Origin: CAYJHC01 sp964370035
GTDB taxonomy: Bacteria; Bacillota; Clostridia; Peptostreptococcales; Anaerovoracaceae
Direction: 5' to 3'
Assembly (NCBI GenBank): GCA_964370035.1
Contig: CAYJGT010000004.1
Span: 1 to 39,605, forward strand
Length of the DNA: 39,605 bases
Positions 17,613 through 25,093 of this stretch are shown here, in pieces. The position numbers and the translations under genes were made by a program. The notes under the pieces were generated by a model, which was given only the letters and a program-made list of their open reading frames with translations, was not told the DNA's origin and did no database searches. Each line of letters begins with the position of its first letter. Positions within the stretch are counted from its first letter, which is position 1.

Positions 17613-17631
17613 AGCTTCCTCCTAATATGAT

Positions 17632-18603
17632 TTAAAATAGTTGCTCATTTACAGATTTATATAGCCGTCTATTGTCCAAAGTAAAAACTCTTTCAGAAAA
17701 ATTTCCTGAATCAGTTTCTTCTAAAGCTTGAAACATATCATACATTCTGGCATCAATAATATCTAAGTAATGCAGTATTTCAGCTTCTGGGAAAAGAGGT
17801 TTCTTAGGACTACCAAATTCTGGTTCATAATGATGAGAAAGTATCATATGCTCTAGCATAATTTTCTTTTCTTCATCAAATCCTAACTCCGTCATTTCTT
17901 TATCCAGTAGCTTGATGCCTTGAATAATATGCCCTAACATTTGACCTTCAAAAGAGTATCCATCGGATATTCCATATTGATTGGAATTAATTTCTGTTAA
18001 TTTTTCTATATCATGCAAAAAAACTCCAGCTAAAAGTAAATCTCTATTAAGTTTCTTATATACCTGACAAATTTTTTCTCCGGTTATTGACATAGTTTTC
18101 ATATGATAAAGTAAGCCTCCCATTTCTGCATGATGGTTTTTTGAAGCCGCCGGGTAGTATAGGAGCTTTTCCTTTCTTTCTTTCCATATTTTCCCACACA
18201 AAGCTTTTAAATCCTTATCGGCAAAAGAATCAATTTTCCCCATTATGAATTCATACATATCCTCTGGCTTTTCAGGAGAAGCTTTTATGAAATCATTAAT
18301 GTCAACATCCATATCTTCTGGAACAGCTTGAATACTTGTTAAGTTAAGTTGTCTCCCTCCATTCCATTCTTTTATGGTTGCAGTAATCAAAAGTAACCTA
18401 CCTTGTTCGCAGTTCTTTGCAGAAGTTGCTTCGACTTCGGAAAGTTCCCATTTTCTTCCAGTTATCTCCCCCGTTTTGTCACCAACAACAATGTGAAGAT
18501 ATTGTTTTCCGTTTTTTGCTACTTTCACTTCTATTTCTTTAACCATAAATACTTGAGATATTGTACCTTCCTTTGGAAGATCAATTACATTTTGCCTATT
18601 CAT
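17632..18603 (-). CDS. yhaM: YhaM-family 3'-5' exoribonuclease (OB fold plus HD domain)
   Basis: Predicted metal-dependent 3'-5' exoribonuclease of the YhaM/Cbf1 family. The first 95 residues form an OB-fold nucleic-acid-binding domain (VGDKTGEITGRKWE). An HD phosphohydrolase domain follows, with YHMKTM (metal His), LHDIEK (the HD pair), and MILSHH as a further ligand segment. Length of 323 is close to the B. subtilis protein. ATG with AAGGAG upstream. First gene of the yhaM-cca-recD2 operon; its promoter lies in a 14 bp inverted repeat shared with nadE. Confidence 0.9.
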   Translation of the reverse strand: MNRQNVIDLPKEGTISQVFMVKEIEVKVAKNGKQYLHIVVGDKTGEITGRKWELSEVEATSAKNCEQGRLLLITATIKEWNGGRQLNLTSIQAVPEDMDVDINDFIKASPEKPEDMYEFIMGKIDSFADKDLKALCGKIWKERKEKLLYYPAASKNHHAEMGGLLYHMKTMSITGEKICQVYKKLNRDLLLAGVFLHDIEKLTEINSNQYGISDGYSFEGQMLGHIIQGIKLLDKEMTELGFDEEKKIMLEHMILSHHYEPEFGSPKKPLFPEAEILHYLDIIDARMYDMFQALEETDSGNFSERVFTLDNRRLYKSVNEQLF

Positions 18604-18652
18604 TTTTTCTCCTTACAAAATTCTTATTTTCAATTTTTCAATTATATGACAA

Positions 18653-18691
18653 TTAATTATATACTATTTTTGTAAGTTAGTATATAATTAA
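18653..18691. promoter_or_regulatory. 14 bp inverted repeat holding the divergent yhaM and nadE -10 boxes
   Basis: TTAATTATATACTA (18653-18666) and TAGTATATAATTAA (18678-18691) are perfect reverse complements with an 11-base spacer. Each arm contains TATAAT: plus strand 18683-18688 for nadE and minus strand 18656-18661 for yhaM. No good -35 boxes are visible, so an activator or an extended element may be needed. Confidence 0.55.
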
Positions 18692-18728
18692 AAGGTAAAA
18701 CATTTAATGCAAGAAAGGAATATACGAT

Positions 18729-20660
18729 ATGAATTTTCAATTAGACATAGTAAGAGTTGCTACTGGAATTCCCCACATTTCTCTAGGAAATCCAACTTTT
18801 AATTCTGCAGAAATTATTAAAATTATCTCTGCAACAGATGCTCGAGGAGTTTCTTTACTATCTTTTCCAGAGCTAACTTTAACAGGTGCTTCTTGTGGTA
18901 GCCTATTTCATCAAAATCAGTTGTATAACGACCAGCTATATGCCTTACATAATATTATTAAACAAACAAATGGGTCCAATACTCTTGTTCTTCTTGGCGG
19001 ATATTTTAGACATAACTCATCTTATTATAATTGTGCTTATGCTATTCGTTCTGGAAAATTACTTGCTATTATTCCTAAATCAATCCATGATAATTCACCT
19101 TGGTTTTCTAAATGGGATTCTTCCCAATCAATATTTATCAACTTCCTAGGTTCTTCTGTACCCGTATCTACAAATATTTTGCTTACCGAGCAGGAAAGTA
19201 ACCTTTCAATAGGTGTTGTGATTGGCAAAGATTACGAATCAACAATTAGCCAAGGAGCACAGCTTTCTGAATATGGTGCCGAAATAATTGTAAACTTAAG
19301 TGCAGAATTAAGACTTTTAGGAGAAAAGAAAAAAAGAGAAGACATGATTAAATCAGAGAGTACAAAATTAACTTGCGCTTATCTATACTCTTCTCTTGGA
19401 GCTGGAGAATCAACTACTTCCTCTTTGTTTGCAGGAGATAGCATAATAGCTGAATCTGGTAATATACTCTTAAAGGGCCAATCTGATTACCAAAATAGTC
19501 ATTATTGGATATCTGATATCGATATTGATATTATTCGAAATGCTAGAATACGAAAATCCACCAAACACAGCAATTCGCTAATGAAAGATAATGTAATTTC
19601 AACTTTACAAATAGAGCCCTTAAAAAGGATTACTACCTTAAATGGGAGTTTTAGAAAATATAGCCCTACACCTTTTCTACCAGAATCAGAAGATGACATT
19701 ATATCATATGGCATGGAAATTTTTTGGACCCAAACTTACTCTCTAATTAAAAGAATGGAAAGCTCAAACTTAAATAAAATAATAATCGGCGTATCAGGGG
19801 GACTAGATTCTACCTTATCATTAATGGTTGCTACAATGGCAATGGATATTTTAAACAAGCCTAATTCAAATATTATTGCTGTAACTATGCCTGGTTTTGG
19901 AACAAGCAATATTACTTATAATAATGCACTAGCATTAATGCAAAGGCTGCATGTTACTTCTAAAGAAATTCCAATTGGCCCTGCTTGTATGCACCATTTT
20001 AATGATATCGGCAAGGATCCTTCTGACAGAGACATAACCTACCAAAATGTTCAAGCTCGAGAAAGAAGTCAAATTCTTTTTGATTTAGCAAATATGGAAA
20101 ATGGATTAGTTCTAGGTACAGGGGATTTATCTGAAATAGCTTTAGGTTGGTCCACCTTTAACGGAGATCATATGTCTAATTACAACGTTAACGCAGGGGT
20201 ACCAAAAACAGTAATCCCTGTTGTATTAAAGTACTTATTAACATTAGGTACATTTAAACATTTAACTCCAATAATTATGTCCGTTGTTGATACTCCTATT
20301 TCCCCTGAACTTTTACCTACAGATAAAAAAGGAAATATTGTTCAAAAAACCGAAGAGACTATAGGGGCCTATGAACTACATGATTTTTTCATTTACTATA
20401 CACTAAAAGAAAACGCTCCTCCAGAAAAAATATTTCTAATGGCAACTTTGGCTTTTGAAGGGGTTTATACAAAAGAAGAGATAAAACGTTGTTTAATTAT
20501 TTTTTATAAAAGATTTTTTTCACAGCAATTCAAAAGAAACTGCTCCCCGGATTCACCACAAGTTGATTCTATATCACTTTCAAGCAATCATTTTCAAATG
20601 GCAAGTGACATAAATGGAGAAATGTGGATTGAAAGCGCAGAAAATATAACTATTGAATAG
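18729..20660 (+). CDS. nadE: NAD+ synthetase with nitrilase-like domain lacking the catalytic Cys
   Basis: Last step of NAD synthesis, amidating deamido-NAD. The C-terminal synthetase (about 330-640) is intact, with the ATP PP-loop SGGLDST, MPGFGTSN, GTGDLSEIALGW, TEETIGAYELHDFF and the SQQFKRNC tail. The N-terminal glutaminase (nitrilase fold, about 1-290) keeps the Glu in FPEL (Glu48) and the Lys in IIPKS (Lys117), but where the family has ICEDLW this protein reads IGKDYE: the nucleophilic Cys is Gly166 (codon GGC at 19224-19226). Glutamine hydrolysis should therefore be lost, with free ammonia the likely nitrogen source. ATG with AAAGGA upstream; glyA follows 78 bases downstream. Confidence 0.93.
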   Translation: MNFQLDIVRVATGIPHISLGNPTFNSAEIIKIISATDARGVSLLSFPELTLTGASCGSLFHQNQLYNDQLYALHNIIKQTNGSNTLVLLGGYFRHNSSYYNCAYAIRSGKLLAIIPKSIHDNSPWFSKWDSSQSIFINFLGSSVPVSTNILLTEQESNLSIGVVIGKDYESTISQGAQLSEYGAEIIVNLSAELRLLGEKKKREDMIKSESTKLTCAYLYSSLGAGESTTSSLFAGDSIIAESGNILLKGQSDYQNSHYWISDIDIDIIRNARIRKSTKHSNSLMKDNVISTLQIEPLKRITTLNGSFRKYSPTPFLPESEDDIISYGMEIFWTQTYSLIKRMESSNLNKIIIGVSGGLDSTLSLMVATMAMDILNKPNSNIIAVTMPGFGTSNITYNNALALMQRLHVTSKEIPIGPACMHHFNDIGKDPSDRDITYQNVQARERSQILFDLANMENGLVLGTGDLSEIALGWSTFNGDHMSNYNVNAGVPKTVIPVVLKYLLTLGTFKHLTPIIMSVVDTPISPELLPTDKKGNIVQKTEETIGAYELHDFFIYYTLKENAPPEKIFLMATLAFEGVYTKEEIKRCLIIFYKRFFSQQFKRNCSPDSPQVDSISLSSNHFQMASDINGEMWIESAENITIE

Positions 20661-20738
20661 TTATTATTCACTTTAAAACAAGCAAGTATTATTACTACAA
20701 ATATTAAAATAAGTTAATGACTTAGGAGGTTAATTTTA

Positions 20739-21998
20739 ATGTACAACTTTGAATATATTCAACAAGAAGATCCCCAAATTGCAGAAGCAATAAAAAACGA
20801 ATTACATCGGCAACAAACTCATATAGAGCTAATAGCCTCTGAAAACATTGTAAGCGAAGCAGTAATGTCCGCTTTGGGAAGCCCCCTTACAAATAAATAC
20901 GCAGAAGGATACCCAGGGAAAAGATATTATGGTGGTTGTGAATTTGTGGACATTTGCGAAAGTTTGGCTATAGAAAGGGCCCAAGAACTCTTCGGGTGCG
21001 AATACGCAAATGTGCAACCTCATTCAGGAGCTCAAGCTAACATGGCAGTTTTCTTTTCTATTTTAAATCCAGGTGATACTTTTCTAGGACTTTCTTTAGA
21101 TCATGGCGGTCATTTAAGTCACGGAAGTAATGTTAACATTTCCGGAAAATATTACAACGCCGTTTCTTATGGTTTAGACGACCAAGGCTATATTGATTAT
21201 GAAAACGTTGAAAAATTAGCAAGAGAATACAATCCTAAGCTCATTGTGTGTGGAGGGAGTGCTTATTCCAGAACAATAGATTTTAAAAAGTTTAGAGAAA
21301 TTGCAGACAGCGTTGGAGCATATTTGATGGCAGATATAGCCCATATTGCAGGGTTAATTGCAACAGGCCAACATCCAAGCTCCATCCCTTACGCCCATGT
21401 TAGCACAACCACCACTCACAAAACACTCCGTGGTCCTAGAGGAGGTATGATTCTTTCTTCAGAAGAAGTAAACAAAAAACTTAATTTTAACAAAGCAATT
21501 TTCCCAGGAACACAAGGAGGCCCTTTAATGCATACTATAGCATCAAAAGCAGTAGCATTAAAAGAAGCTCTTGATCCCTCCTTTATTGAATATCAAAAAC
21601 AGGTTATCAAAAATGCAAAAGCTTTAGAAGAAGCCTTACGTTCTAAAGGTTTCGGCTTAGTTTCAGGGGGTACTGACAATCATCTTTTACTAGTAGACTT
21701 AACGTCTAAGAACATTACAGGTAAAGATGCCGAATTAATCCTCTGGGAGGGTTATATTACTTGTAACAAAAACTCAATTCCAAATGATCCTGCTAAACCA
21801 ACAATTACTAGCGGTATAAGAATTGGAACTCCTGCTATTACCTCTCGTGGTATGGTAGAGTCTGATATGAATATTATTGTCGAAGCGATGGATATTTTAA
21901 TATCTGCACATTCAAAAGATGGAAAAGAGCGTGACAATTTAATTGAGCAAGGAAGATTTTTAACCACTTCTCTATCCTCAAAATACCCAATTTATTAG
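20739..21998 (+). CDS. glyA: serine hydroxymethyltransferase
   Basis: PLP enzyme interconverting serine and glycine with tetrahydrofolate, the main source of one-carbon units. It has the HSGAQAN segment, the PLP-lysine in STTTTHKTLRGPRGG (Lys228), and the GTQGGP motif near residue 260; 419 residues is the bacterial norm. A very strong AGGAGG precedes the ATG. There is no terminator between nadE and glyA, so they may be co-transcribed; the shared theme would be cofactor and one-carbon supply. A hairpin follows the gene. Confidence 0.95.
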   Translation: MYNFEYIQQEDPQIAEAIKNELHRQQTHIELIASENIVSEAVMSALGSPLTNKYAEGYPGKRYYGGCEFVDICESLAIERAQELFGCEYANVQPHSGAQANMAVFFSILNPGDTFLGLSLDHGGHLSHGSNVNISGKYYNAVSYGLDDQGYIDYENVEKLAREYNPKLIVCGGSAYSRTIDFKKFREIADSVGAYLMADIAHIAGLIATGQHPSSIPYAHVSTTTTHKTLRGPRGGMILSSEEVNKKLNFNKAIFPGTQGGPLMHTIASKAVALKEALDPSFIEYQKQVIKNAKALEEALRSKGFGLVSGGTDNHLLLVDLTSKNITGKDAELILWEGYITCNKNSIPNDPAKPTITSGIRIGTPAITSRGMVESDMNIIVEAMDILISAHSKDGKERDNLIEQGRFLTTSLSSKYPIY

Positions 21999-22136
21999 TA
22001 AGTCGTTTTTTCACTATTTGTATTTTAAACAAAACCCTTCGAAAAACAATTTATATTTATTAGGCATTTTCGCAAAGCCAGCACTACAAAGCTAAAACCA
22101 TACCAACCCTTTACATTAGCGAAATTAATATAAAGA

Positions 22137-22173
22137 ATGCGAGCATCAGTTAGTTCTCAACTTGTGCTCGCAT
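22137..22173. terminator. hairpin between convergent glyA and the rnf-like operon
   Basis: ATGCGAGCA (22137-22145) and TGCTCGCAT (22165-22173) form a perfect 9 bp stem; AGTT and AACT can extend pairing inside the loop. AT-rich flanks on both sides suit a bidirectional terminator, although neither side has a clean T run. Bases 22000-22136 hold nothing else I recognise. Confidence 0.6.
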
Positions 22174-22201
22174 TTATATTTAAAGTGGTTACAATTTAAC
22201 C

Positions 22202-22249
22202 TTATTCCCATCCAATAATCTCTCTGATATACACTTCCTCAGTCTTCAT
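22202..22249 (-). CDS. possible 15-residue peptide coupled to the rnfA-like stop codon
   Basis: An ATG overlaps the stop of the rnfA-like gene as TAATG, and opens a 15-codon frame, MKTEEVYIREIIGWE, ending in TAA. In standard operons rnfB starts at this position, but the peptide does not resemble the RnfB N-terminus. It may be a translated micro-protein, a decayed remnant, or chance. It contains no membrane segment. Confidence 0.25.
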   Translation of the reverse strand: MKTEEVYIREIIGWE

Positions 22250-22866
22250 TATACTGTTCCGATTCCCGTAATAATCCCTGCTACTATTTTACCCAAACTG
22301 ACAAACCCTAATGAAATAATTGCTATTGCAACTAACTGAATCGGCACTCCTCGAAACGCTTCAGGAATAAAAGATGACCTATCAATAGTTTTTCTTGCAG
22401 AAGCATATAACCCCATTGCAAAAATAAATCCAATTCCTGCTCCAACGGAAACTATTATTAGCTCCAAAAATTCTATTCTTTCTTCAAATATCATTAAGGC
22501 GAACCCTAGCACTACAGAATTTCCAGCAATTATCCTAAAATCACAATTTAATCTTGCAAATATTCTAGGCCCTAAAATCTTTACTATACTTTCAATCAGC
22601 TTTGATATGCTAAACACCAATAAAACTAAAATAAATATTTCTAAATAATGTAAGTTATACGGCTGAAGCAAGTACCTCTCAATAGGAAACAACACCAAGT
22701 TTACTGTTAGCATCGCTATAGCTGTCAACAATCCAATTACAATTGGATTTGCCTTTCCATATGATGTTAACGCTTGCATTCCAAGCCCCTCCGTTAAGGC
22801 TAAGTTATTAATTAACATTAAACTTACTAAGAGGTAGGATAATTCAATAATATCATTTATTGCCAT
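22249..22866 (-). CDS. RnfA/NqrE-like membrane protein lacking the cluster cysteines
   Basis: Six-helix integral membrane protein of the RnfA/NqrE family (205 residues, normal length). In true family members one Cys in each half (LGICP and TNC contexts) holds a membrane-embedded iron-sulfur cluster shared with RnfE/NqrD. Here the first motif reads LGMQALTS (Gln31) and the second AGNSVVLG (Ser117), so both cysteines are gone. The fold signatures SVGAGIGFIFAMGLYAS and AFRGVPIQLV remain. It starts inside the end of the rnfE-like gene, with AGGAGG upstream, and is the last substantial gene of the four. I therefore avoid the name rnfA: electron transfer through this subunit seems impossible as drawn. 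Confidence 0.85.
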   Translation of the reverse strand: MAINDIIELSYLLVSLMLINNLALTEGLGMQALTSYGKANPIVIGLLTAIAMLTVNLVLFPIERYLLQPYNLHYLEIFILVLLVFSISKLIESIVKILGPRIFARLNCDFRIIAGNSVVLGFALMIFEERIEFLELIIVSVGAGIGFIFAMGLYASARKTIDRSSFIPEAFRGVPIQLVAIAIISLGFVSLGKIVAGIITGIGTV

Positions 22867-23477
22867 ATGCCTTTCCTCCTTCTTCTGATTTTATTAGAAA
22901 CCCAATTGCAAAACGCCATTAAACAGGCCATGATAATTAATCCCCCTGGTATAACAAGAAAAAATGAATCCTCTGTGGAATTATATATGGGAATTATTTG
23001 TTGCCCCCATAAAGTTCCTGACGCAAATAATTCTCTTAATGCGCCCATAACTGTCAACGCAAGTAAATATCCTACCCCAGTGCCCAAACTGTTTAGTAAA
23101 GATTCAACCCGTGTATAGTTTCTAGTATAAAATGTAAGGGTTTCTACTATAACACAGTTAACTGCAATTATTGGCAACGCGATCTGTAATTCCTCATATG
23201 TTCTCGGAGCATACGCTTGCATCCCAAGTGCAATCATCGTTGTAATTCCACCGGTCAAAACTACTATTAACAAACTTTCTGTTCTATCTGTAATTTGTTT
23301 TTTAAGCAAGCCCATTATTATTGTCGCAGGTAACAATATCGCCACCATAGCAAGCCCCATAATTATTCCAAGTTGAATTGTTTTTGCCCCTATTAATGCA
23401 GGGGAAATTCCCATTGCCATTATTAACAAAGGATTTTCAATAAATATTCCTTTCGTAAATAAAGTTTTTTTATTCAT
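22857..23477 (-). CDS. RnfE/NqrD-like membrane protein with one of two cluster cysteines
   Basis: Partner fold of the A subunit, about six helices. The first Cys context (GMCP or GLCP in the family) reads GISP here, so it is Ser25; the second, VNC, is kept (Cys108). The family segments ENPLLIMAMG, TVMGALREL and the large final loop are recognisable. C-terminal KIRRRRKG marks the cytoplasmic end. I use the ATG at 23477 (GGAGAG a few bases upstream, start overlapping the previous stop as ATGAATAA) rather than an ATG four codons earlier. Together with the A-like protein, three of four expected cluster ligands are absent. Confidence 0.85.
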   Translation of the reverse strand: MNKKTLFTKGIFIENPLLIMAMGISPALIGAKTIQLGIIMGLAMVAILLPATIIMGLLKKQITDRTESLLIVVLTGGITTMIALGMQAYAPRTYEELQIALPIIAVNCVIVETLTFYTRNYTRVESLLNSLGTGVGYLLALTVMGALRELFASGTLWGQQIIPIYNSTEDSFFLVIPGGLIIMACLMAFCNWVSNKIRRRRKGIWQ

Positions 23478-24003
23478 AAATCTCTCCATATTGAACTAAG
23501 GCTTGTTTTGCAACTCCATATATACTTTCAGAAACCTCTATCGCCTCAAGTTTATCTTCAAACCTACCATCATCCTTTATGCTGCTTTCTGGAAGTTCCT
23601 CTATACCAATGTAAGATGTTAAATATTCATCTGTTATTACGTCTGATAAAGTTGACCCTTCAAACTCCTCACCCTGAATTTTTACACCTGTAATGAAACC
23701 GTCTTGATTAATTCCCACAAGTATTTCATAATCATTATTATCAATATTTACCGAAGATATAGTAACCATTCCTAGTCCTGTGGTTTCAATATAACAAGAA
23801 TTAATTCCAATCAACATATCACCTGTATATGGCGACAGTTCTTCTCCCTCAGGTAGTAGCTCGATTGCAGAATTAATCTCAGCTTCAATTTCGTTTGCAA
23901 CAAATATAGGCTGAAGCTTCCCATTCAAAAAAACAATGCCCACAACCATTAACGCTCCAACAACAAAAACAACAATAAATGAAATAATCGAATTCTTTCT
24001 CAT
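23470..24003 (-). CDS. RnfG/NqrC-like FMN-binding-fold protein without the FMN-attachment motif
   Basis: A single N-terminal transmembrane helix (about 6-27) anchors an extracytoplasmic domain with the FMN_bind fold: YEILVGINQDGFITGVKIQG near residues 92-111 is clear. In RnfG/NqrC a threonine in an SGAT or TGAT motif near the C-terminus carries covalent FMN. The aligned place here reads LEAIEVSESIYG (residues 152-163), with no SGAT and no Thr; the ETPGLG turn is also lost (EEFEGS). At 177 residues it is slightly short. The start is the ATG at 24003, one base after the rnfD-like stop, with AGGGG upstream; a TTG ten codons earlier is less likely. Confidence 0.8.
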   Translation of the reverse strand: MRKNSIISFIVVFVVGALMVVGIVFLNGKLQPIFVANEIEAEINSAIELLPEGEELSPYTGDMLIGINSCYIETTGLGMVTISSVNIDNNDYEILVGINQDGFITGVKIQGEEFEGSTLSDVITDEYLTSYIGIEELPESSIKDDGRFEDKLEAIEVSESIYGVAKQALVQYGEIYE

Positions 24004-24004
24004 A

Positions 24005-25012
24005 CTAGTAATCCCCTGTCTTTTCTTCTTCAATAACTTTCACATCTATATCTCTATTTATTGTTAAAATATCCTTTTCTTTTCCTTTAAACCCAATAAT
24101 ATTCACTATCATTATTGCGATTAACACCCCATCTAATGTTGTAATAGGAAGAATTGAAACAAAAGTCAAGCATCCACATATAACAGCGTATAACGCTTTT
24201 CTTAGCTCTGATTTAGGAATAGTATACGGATCTCCTAGTAAAAAGAAAGCTGCTAAATATATTGTTCCATTAAGCAAAATATACTCTGGGTGAATATCCG
24301 TAATAAATGCCAATGCACCTATCGTAGTTAAATAAATAAATGGAATCGTAGGACTGATTACACCGGTAACTAGAAGTAATATTCCTCCTGCCAAAATAGC
24401 CAATACACTCACTGAACCTAAGCCTCCAGGAACAAAGCCCAACACCATTTCTACAGTAGATGGTACTAATTCAGTGTAATCTCCCATCAAATTATGCCAT
24501 GGGGTTGTAGCTGCGCCGTCTGTAATTTTGGCAGAAACAACAGGGTAAGGGTAGTTGGCCATCTCAATTGGGAAAACAGACCACATAAAAACAGCCCCTG
24601 CTACCGCTGGGTTTACAATTGTGTAACCTTGTCCACCAAATAATTTTTTTACAACTACTATTGAAAACGTGCATCCGATAAACAATGCAAAAATAGGAAT
24701 ATTTGCAGGGAGTAAGAAAGCCAACATTAATCCAGTTATTATTGCACTAGGGTCCTTAGAATCTCCTTTAGTCCGCGTTATCCCATTAACTATTCCTTCT
24801 AGTATTACACAAAATATTACTGAGAGCAGTACCTTCCAATAGACACCCATTCCAAATATATAGCCTGCAACTAGAATGTTAGGAATCGTTGCTATAATTA
24901 ATATCCACATATTAGTAGATACTTGCCTCGGTATTTTTTCTTTTTTTCTTTGGAAGATTGCCTCTACTCGTCTTCCTCTAGATTTAAAATTGTTTCTCAT
25001 ATTTTTATCCAT
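24005..25012 (-). CDS. RnfD/NqrB-like membrane protein
   Basis: First gene of the four-gene operon; about ten helices, 335 residues, with the family segments GGQGYTIVNPAVAGAVF (near 127-143) and LGDPYTIP near 260. The flavin-threonine region reads DGAATTP (165-171); a Thr precedes the Pro as in family members, but the spacing to the Asp is shorter than in the usual DGxSGAT motif, so covalent flavin is uncertain. Neither rnfC nor rnfB flanks the operon. The start is not firm: ATG at 25012 has no clear ribosome binding site, and ATG at 25000 has only a weak GGAT. It is divergent from the P-type-ATPase-like gene across 81 bases. Confidence 0.85.
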   Translation of the reverse strand: MDKNMRNNFKSRGRRVEAIFQRKKEKIPRQVSTNMWILIIATIPNILVAGYIFGMGVYWKVLLSVIFCVILEGIVNGITRTKGDSKDPSAIITGLMLAFLLPANIPIFALFIGCTFSIVVVKKLFGGQGYTIVNPAVAGAVFMWSVFPIEMANYPYPVVSAKITDGAATTPWHNLMGDYTELVPSTVEMVLGFVPGGLGSVSVLAILAGGILLLVTGVISPTIPFIYLTTIGALAFITDIHPEYILLNGTIYLAAFFLLGDPYTIPKSELRKALYAVICGCLTFVSILPITTLDGVLIAIMIVNIIGFKGKEKDILTINRDIDVKVIEEEKTGDY

Positions 25013-25048
25013 AATACATTTATTTTACCATAAAATAACCTCTTTTTG

Positions 25049-25076
25049 TTGAAAAAGGGTAAATTAGTGTTAAAAT
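25049..25076 (+). promoter_or_regulatory. possible promoter of the P-type-ATPase-like gene
   Basis: TTGAAA (25049-25054) and TAAAAT (25071-25076) are 16 bases apart. A start site near 25083 would leave almost no leader before the GGAGG at 25083-25087, so an unseen promoter may serve instead. The 81-base region also holds TATTTTA/TAAAATA (25021-25037) nearer to the rnfD-like gene. Confidence 0.35.
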
Positions 25077-25093
25077 AATAGCGGAGGTTAAAA

